The translations under genes were made by a program, and so were the position numbers. Below are positions 6,056-9,577 of a stretch of DNA of 9,577 nucleotides, in pieces (positions within the stretch are counted from its first letter, which is position 1; every line of letters begins with the position of its first letter). This stretch comes from an uncultured Syntrophobacterales bacterium. Lineage in GTDB: Bacteria > Desulfobacterota > Syntrophia > Syntrophales > UBA5619. Location of the stretch: NCBI GenBank assembly GCA_903903205.1, contig CAIUXU010000124.1:1-9577 (forward strand). Reading direction: 5' to 3'. The notes below the pieces were generated by a model that ran no database searches, had not been told where the DNA came from, and saw only the letters and a program-made list of their open reading frames with translations.

Positions 6056-7306
6056 ATGGACAAGATCGTGATCGTCGGAGGGCGGAAGCTTCAGGGGGAT
6101 GTCCAGATAAGCGGCGCAAAGAACGCAGCGCTGCCGATTCTGGTCTCGTCGCTTCTCGTCGATGGCTGGAATACCTTTCACAATATTCCGGATCTTCTGG
6201 ACATCAAGACAGTAAAAAAGCTGCTATCAAGTTTCGGTGTTAAGATCGAGGGAGGGGAGACGGTCCGGATCAATGCCGGCGGGATTACGAGTTGCGAGGC
6301 CTCATACGATCTGGTCCGGACCATGCGGGCTTCGATCCTGGTCCTCGGTCCCCTTGTAGCCCGAATGGGTGAGGCGCGGGTCTCGCTGCCAGGAGGCTGC
6401 GCTATCGGGGCGAGACCGGTCAACCTCCACATCCAGGCGCTCCGGGATCTCGGGGCGGAGGTGACGCTGAAGGACGGGTATGTCGAGGCAAAGGCATCCC
6501 GTCTGAAGGGCGCAACCATCTATTTCGACATTGCCACAGTGACGGGAACGGAGAACATCATGATGGCCGCGACGCTTGCGAAGGGGCAAACGATCCTGAA
6601 AAACACGGCCCGCGAGCCGGAGATCGTCAACCTGGCAGAGGTGCTGATCGGCATGGGGGCAAGGATCCGCGGGGCGGGAACAGATGTGATCGTCATCGAC
6701 GGCGTGGACTCACTCCATCCCGTGGAGGCATCGGTGATCCCGGACCGGATTGAAGCCGGTACCTTTCTCCTGGCGGCAGGAATGACCGGTGGGGATATCC
6801 GGGTTCTCGGTTGCGACGCGCTCCATTTAGAGGCGCTGATCGCCAAGCTGAGGGATGCCGGTATGAGAATTGAGCTGGAGGGGGATGCCGTCCGGGCGAC
6901 GGGCGGCGTGACAGTGAGGAGCGTTGACGTCAAGACCTTGCCCCATCCGGGGTTCCCGACAGACCTGCAGGCGCAGATCATGGCGATGATGGCGATTGCA
7001 AACGGCTTGAGTGTCATTACCGAGACCGTGTTCGAGAACCGTTTCATGCATGTGAGCGAGATGATGCGGATGGGGGCGGATATCGTCATCCAAGGGAAGA
7101 GCGCGATCGTCCGGGGAATCCCGAAGCTCCACGGGGCGCCGGTGATGGCGACCGATCTCCGGGCGTCGGCCTCCCTCATCCTGGCCGGGCTCGCGGCAGA
7201 GGGGACGACGACCCTTTCCCGTGTTTACCACATAGACCGGGGTTACCAGCAGATCGAGAAGAAACTGTCGGCGCTGGGGGCCGATATCCGCAGGATCTCC
7301 GGATAG
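6056..7306 (+). CDS. murA: UDP-N-acetylglucosamine 1-carboxyvinyltransferase MurA
   Basis: This 416-residue cytoplasmic enzyme transfers enolpyruvate from phosphoenolpyruvate to UDP-GlcNAc, the first committed step of peptidoglycan synthesis. The two-domain EPSP-synthase-like fold is complete. Active-site residues are visible: Lys22-Asn23 (SGAKNAALP), Cys115 in LPGGCAIGARPV with Arg120, Asp303 in PTDLQAQ, Arg329 in ENRFMHV and Arg395 in IDRGY. Cys115 is the residue alkylated by fosfomycin, so the enzyme is predicted to be sensitive; resistant forms carry Asp there. Length matches E. coli MurA (419). GAGGA at 6044-6048, inside the end of prmC and 7 nt before the ATG, supports the start. The 3-bp gap to prmC indicates co-transcription and probable translational coupling. 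Confidence 0.98.
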   Translation: MDKIVIVGGRKLQGDVQISGAKNAALPILVSSLLVDGWNTFHNIPDLLDIKTVKKLLSSFGVKIEGGETVRINAGGITSCEASYDLVRTMRASILVLGPLVARMGEARVSLPGGCAIGARPVNLHIQALRDLGAEVTLKDGYVEAKASRLKGATIYFDIATVTGTENIMMAATLAKGQTILKNTAREPEIVNLAEVLIGMGARIRGAGTDVIVIDGVDSLHPVEASVIPDRIEAGTFLLAAGMTGGDIRVLGCDALHLEALIAKLRDAGMRIELEGDAVRATGGVTVRSVDVKTLPHPGFPTDLQAQIMAMMAIANGLSVITETVFENRFMHVSEMMRMGADIVIQGKSAIVRGIPKLHGAPVMATDLRASASLILAGLAAEGTTTLSRVYHIDRGYQQIEKKLSALGADIRRISG

Positions 7307-7338
7307 GACTCTGGAATCCTTGACCAAGAGAGATAAGC

Positions 7339-8622
7339 ATGAAAATCATTCGAACGGACAGTGAGGAATTTGAAATCCATTTTCGGAGGATCCGGGAGCG
7401 GGGTCGGGTTTTTGATCCTGAACTCTGGGCGGCCGTCGGCCGGATCGTGGACGAGGTCGGCAGACGGGGCGACGAAGCTCTTTTTGAGTATACGGCGAGG
7501 TGGGATGGACATGTTTTGACTGCAGCGACGGTTGAAACGTCAGTTGCTGAACGGATGGCGGCGTGTGCGCAGGTTGCGCCGAAAGATCTGGAGATTCTCC
7601 GCTTGGCAGCAGGCAGAATATCCCATTTCCATGGAAATCAGCGGCAAGAAGGATGGTCGACAGCCGAAGAGGAAGGGGTGGAGCTGGGTCAGCGTATCCT
7701 TCCGCTGGAGCGTGTCGCTATATATGCCCCGGGGGGGACGGCGTGCTATCCCTCCACTGTGCTGATGACCTCGATTCCTGCTCGGATTGCCGGCGTCAGC
7801 GAAATCTGCCTTGTTACGCCTTCCCGCGACGGCAGGCTTCATCCGTTAATCGCCGCAGCCGCGGAATTGGGTGGAGTGAATCGCATCTTCAAGATCGGCG
7901 GCGCACAGGCTATTGCCGCGCTGGCTTTCGGTACGGCGTCAATCCCCCGGGTGGACAAGATTGTCGGTCCGGGAAATGTGTATGTGGCGGCAGCCAAGAA
8001 AATGGTCTTTGGCCAGGTCGGCATCGACATGATCGCCGGACCCAGCGAGGTCCTTATCATTGCCGATGGAACGGGAGATGCGGCTCATGCTGCGGCTGAT
8101 CTTTTGGCTCAAGCTGAACATGACGAAATGGCTGGAGCCGTCCTGCTGACGCCGGATGAGATCTTTGCGGGCGCAGTTGCCGCTGAGGTCGACCGCCAGC
8201 TTGAAACTTTCAAGCGGAAGGAGATCGCCTTGCGAGCGCTTGCGGATTTCGGGGCTTTGGTTGTCACGAGTGATCTTGCGGAGGCGATTGTTCTGGCCAA
8301 CCGTTTTGCGCCGGAACACCTTGAACTGATGGTGCAAAACCCCGGGGATCTTCTCTCCCAGATCCGGAATGCGGGGGCGATATTTATGGGAATGCATACT
8401 CCGGAGGCACTGGGCGACTATACGGCGGGACCCAACCATGTGCTTCCGACTGGAGGAACGGCTCGTTTCGCGTCCCCCCTTGGTGTTTATGATTTCGTTA
8501 AGCGGACCAGCGTTCTCTCTTTTTCACGAGATGCGCTAAAACGGTACGGGAATGCAACCGCTCATTTCGCCGAAATGGAAGGGCTCGAAGGACATGGAAG
8601 ATCTGTCCGTTTGCGCCTATGA
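7339..8622 (+). CDS. hisD: Histidinol dehydrogenase
   Basis: This 427-residue zinc enzyme carries out the last two steps of histidine synthesis, oxidising L-histidinol through the aldehyde to L-histidine with NAD+. Zinc ligands are Gln258 and His261 (QAEHDE), Asp360 (LGDYTAGPNH) and His419 (EGLEGHGRS). The catalytic pair is Glu326-His327 in FAPEHLEL. The KIVGPGNVYVAAAKK (207-221) and DMIAGPSEVL (230-239) signatures are intact. The numbering is almost the same as in the E. coli enzyme (434 residues). Only a weak AGAGAG purine tract precedes the ATG. It follows murA by 32 bp and is probably in the same transcript. No other his gene is in the window, and downstream are a tRNA and htrA, so hisD stands alone here rather than in a his operon. 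Confidence 0.98.
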   Translation: MKIIRTDSEEFEIHFRRIRERGRVFDPELWAAVGRIVDEVGRRGDEALFEYTARWDGHVLTAATVETSVAERMAACAQVAPKDLEILRLAAGRISHFHGNQRQEGWSTAEEEGVELGQRILPLERVAIYAPGGTACYPSTVLMTSIPARIAGVSEICLVTPSRDGRLHPLIAAAAELGGVNRIFKIGGAQAIAALAFGTASIPRVDKIVGPGNVYVAAAKKMVFGQVGIDMIAGPSEVLIIADGTGDAAHAAADLLAQAEHDEMAGAVLLTPDEIFAGAVAAEVDRQLETFKRKEIALRALADFGALVVTSDLAEAIVLANRFAPEHLELMVQNPGDLLSQIRNAGAIFMGMHTPEALGDYTAGPNHVLPTGGTARFASPLGVYDFVKRTSVLSFSRDALKRYGNATAHFAEMEGLEGHGRSVRLRL

Positions 8623-8656
8623 AATAAAGGAAACTCTATCCGCGTTCAAAAAGATC

Positions 8657-8684
8657 TTGACAAAATGATCATGTTGGTTAAGAT
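8657..8684 (+). promoter_or_regulatory. Probable promoter of the tRNA-Gly gene
   Basis: A perfect TTGACA (8657-8662) is followed after 16 bp by TAAGAT (8679-8684), which keeps four of the six -10 bases including the key first, second and last. Transcription would begin near 8691, about 43 nt before the mature tRNA. This gives the tRNA a promoter separate from hisD, whose stop lies 34 bp upstream. Sequence match only. Confidence 0.5.
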
Positions 8685-8733
8685 GGGCACCTGCTTCCGA
8701 ATGATGAAGGGCATTAAATGTCTTTTTCCGTGA

Positions 8734-8808
8734 GCGGGCGTAATTCAGTGGTAGAATGTCAGCTTCCCAAGCTGGACGTCGCCGGTTCGAGTCCGGTCGC
8801 CCGCTCCA
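8734..8808 (+). tRNA. tRNA-Gly (anticodon CCC)
   Basis: The full cloverleaf can be drawn. The acceptor stem GCGGGCG/CGCCCGC (8734-8740 with 8798-8804) is perfect. The D arm has ATTC/GAAT around AGTGGTA, and the anticodon stem TCAGC/GCTGG encloses the loop TTCCCAA with anticodon CCC at 8766-8768. The T arm is GCCGG/CCGGT with loop TTCGAGT. The 3' CCA is encoded (8806-8808) and followed by five T residues. It resembles E. coli glyU and reads GGG glycine codons, which are common in the neighbouring genes. Confidence 0.96.
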
Positions 8809-8929
8809 TTTTTCCTTCCGAGATTTTCAGGTAATTCACCAATGTCCCCCCCTTTGTACAACATACAATATAGTGAGGACATAGTTGACATCGACAACGC
8901 GGGTTGAAAGAGTAGATTACCGGGAAATA

Positions 8930-8957
8930 TTGACAAAATTTTTTTGACGACTATATT
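8930..8957 (+). promoter_or_regulatory. Probable promoter upstream of htrA
   Basis: A perfect TTGACA (8930-8935) and TATATT (8952-8957) are 16 bp apart in strongly AT-rich DNA. The spacer holds an A4T7 tract (8935-8945) that could be bent. The leader to the htrA ATG would be about 70 nt. A second TTGACG (8944-8949) and a TATAAT (8973-8978) lie close by but are too far apart (23 bp) to pair well. I saw no convincing sigma32 or sigmaE heat-shock promoter, although htrA genes are often stress-controlled. Confidence 0.5.
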
Positions 8958-9032
8958 AATCAAAATGATATATATAATGTGAAATGCCTAGCAGCATGAA
9001 TGAAAATTTATTTTGACCTGTGGGGGTAGAAA

Positions 9033-9577
9033 ATGAAAACGGAAAACAAGGGCCGCAATACATTTATCATGTTTCTTTTCGCTTTTCTGATAGGCTTTTT
9101 TGTCGTTTCAATGGTGGAAGTTCTCCGCTCCTCCTTTGCGCCTTCCACTCCCGGACCCGATGTGCAACTAGCATCGGCAGTGTCACCGGCAGAGATGTCG
9201 CGTGCACCATTGTCTTTTGCGGATCTCGCAGAGAGACTGAAACCCTCTGTTGTAAATATCAGCACCTCCAAGACGGTCCGCGGCGGAGGATTACGTTCCC
9301 CTTTCGGACAGGGATCACCTTTCGATCGTAATTTCGGAGGGGATGATTTCTTTGAACGTTTTTTTGGTGACATGCCGCAACGACAATTCAAGCAGAAGAG
9401 CCTCGGTTCAGGATTTATTATCAGCCAAGACGGTTATATTTTTACGAACAACCATGTCGTCGAGCAGGCGGACAAAATCATAGTGAAACTTTCAGACGGC
9501 AAGGAGTACGAGGCGAAAGTTATAGGGAAAGACGCGAAGACTGATATCGCGCTTATAAAGATAAAAACCGGCGAGAA
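9033..9577 (+). CDS. DegP/DegQ-type HtrA serine protease, 5' part (cut by window end)
   Basis: The first 181 codons of a trypsin-like HtrA protease are present; the frame is open at the window edge. A short basic N-terminus and a hydrophobic segment (about residues 11-28) form a signal peptide or inner-membrane anchor, placing the protease in the periplasm. It would degrade or refold damaged envelope proteins. The phenylalanine- and glycine-rich loop with DDFFERFFGDMP (104-115) is typical of DegP/DegQ. LGSGFIIS (124-131), the catalytic His141 in TNNHVV and the catalytic Asp171 in KTDIALIKI are visible. The catalytic serine (GNSGGP motif) and PDZ domains would lie beyond the window. GGGGG at 9022-9026, 6 nt upstream, supports the ATG. 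DegP, DegQ and other HtrA paralogues cannot be told apart from this part. Confidence 0.92.
   Translation, partial: MKTENKGRNTFIMFLFAFLIGFFVVSMVEVLRSSFAPSTPGPDVQLASAVSPAEMSRAPLSFADLAERLKPSVVNISTSKTVRGGGLRSPFGQGSPFDRNFGGDDFFERFFGDMPQRQFKQKSLGSGFIISQDGYIFTNNHVVEQADKIIVKLSDGKEYEAKVIGKDAKTDIALIKIKTGE

Noticed and set aside
6520..7179. Minus-strand ORF of 219 codons opposite murA
   Set aside because: It is a frame shadow of murA; its composition follows the reverse complement of murA codons and no motif is recognisable.
7563..8099. 178-codon + strand ORF in another frame of hisD
   Set aside because: It lies wholly within the conserved catalytic region of hisD, is low-complexity in Arg, Gly and Cys, and has no family resemblance.
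8745..8963. Minus-strand ORF of 72 codons ending DRTRTGDVQLGKLTFYH
   Set aside because: Its C-terminal part is the reverse strand of tRNA-Gly. This peptide string is a known kind of false gene prediction over glycine tRNA genes.
9020..9331. 103-codon + strand ORF overlapping the start of htrA
   Set aside because: It is out of frame with htrA, whose own frame gives a signal anchor and clear protease motifs with a well-placed ribosome binding site.

Overview
The window is a compact stretch of bacterial chromosome made almost entirely of housekeeping genes on the + strand. The order rho-rpmE-prfA-prmC-murA followed by a his gene, the G+C-rich codon use and a palindromic intergenic repeat suggest a Desulfobacterota (former deltaproteobacterial) genome, perhaps a Syntrophus-like lineage. 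The lineage is an inference from gene order and style; no 16S rRNA or other marker is present.

Layout: rluD (15-1025), a 23S rRNA pseudouridine synthase, is followed by pgeF/yfiH (1064-1882), a laccase-domain enzyme linked to cell-wall precursor quality control. A spacer of about 250 bp, less G+C-rich than the genes, holds one doubtful 48-codon ORF and a hairpin just before rho (2136-3383). A well-formed sigma70-type promoter carrying a palindrome in its spacer precedes rpmE (3558-3770). prfA (3928-4995) and prmC (5198-6052) form a functional pair, since PrmC methylates the GGQ glutamine of the release factor. They are separated by a 144-bp element with perfect 14-bp terminal inverted repeats (5001-5144). 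murA (6056-7306) follows prmC after 3 bp, and hisD (7339-8622) ends the run.

Downstream are tRNA-Gly(CCC) (8734-8808) with its own likely promoter, an AT-rich spacer with promoter-like sites, and the 5' part of a DegP/DegQ-type HtrA protease gene (9033 to the window end). That gene is cut by the window edge before its catalytic serine.

Functionally the genes serve ribosome maturation (rluD, rpmE), transcription and translation termination (rho, prfA, prmC), peptidoglycan (murA, pgeF), histidine synthesis (hisD) and envelope protein quality control (htrA). All complete genes look intact, with their catalytic residues in place. I saw no clear new system. The best items for a second look are the palindromic element between prfA and prmC, which also creates a false upstream start for prmC, the palindrome inside the rpmE promoter, and the structured rho leader.
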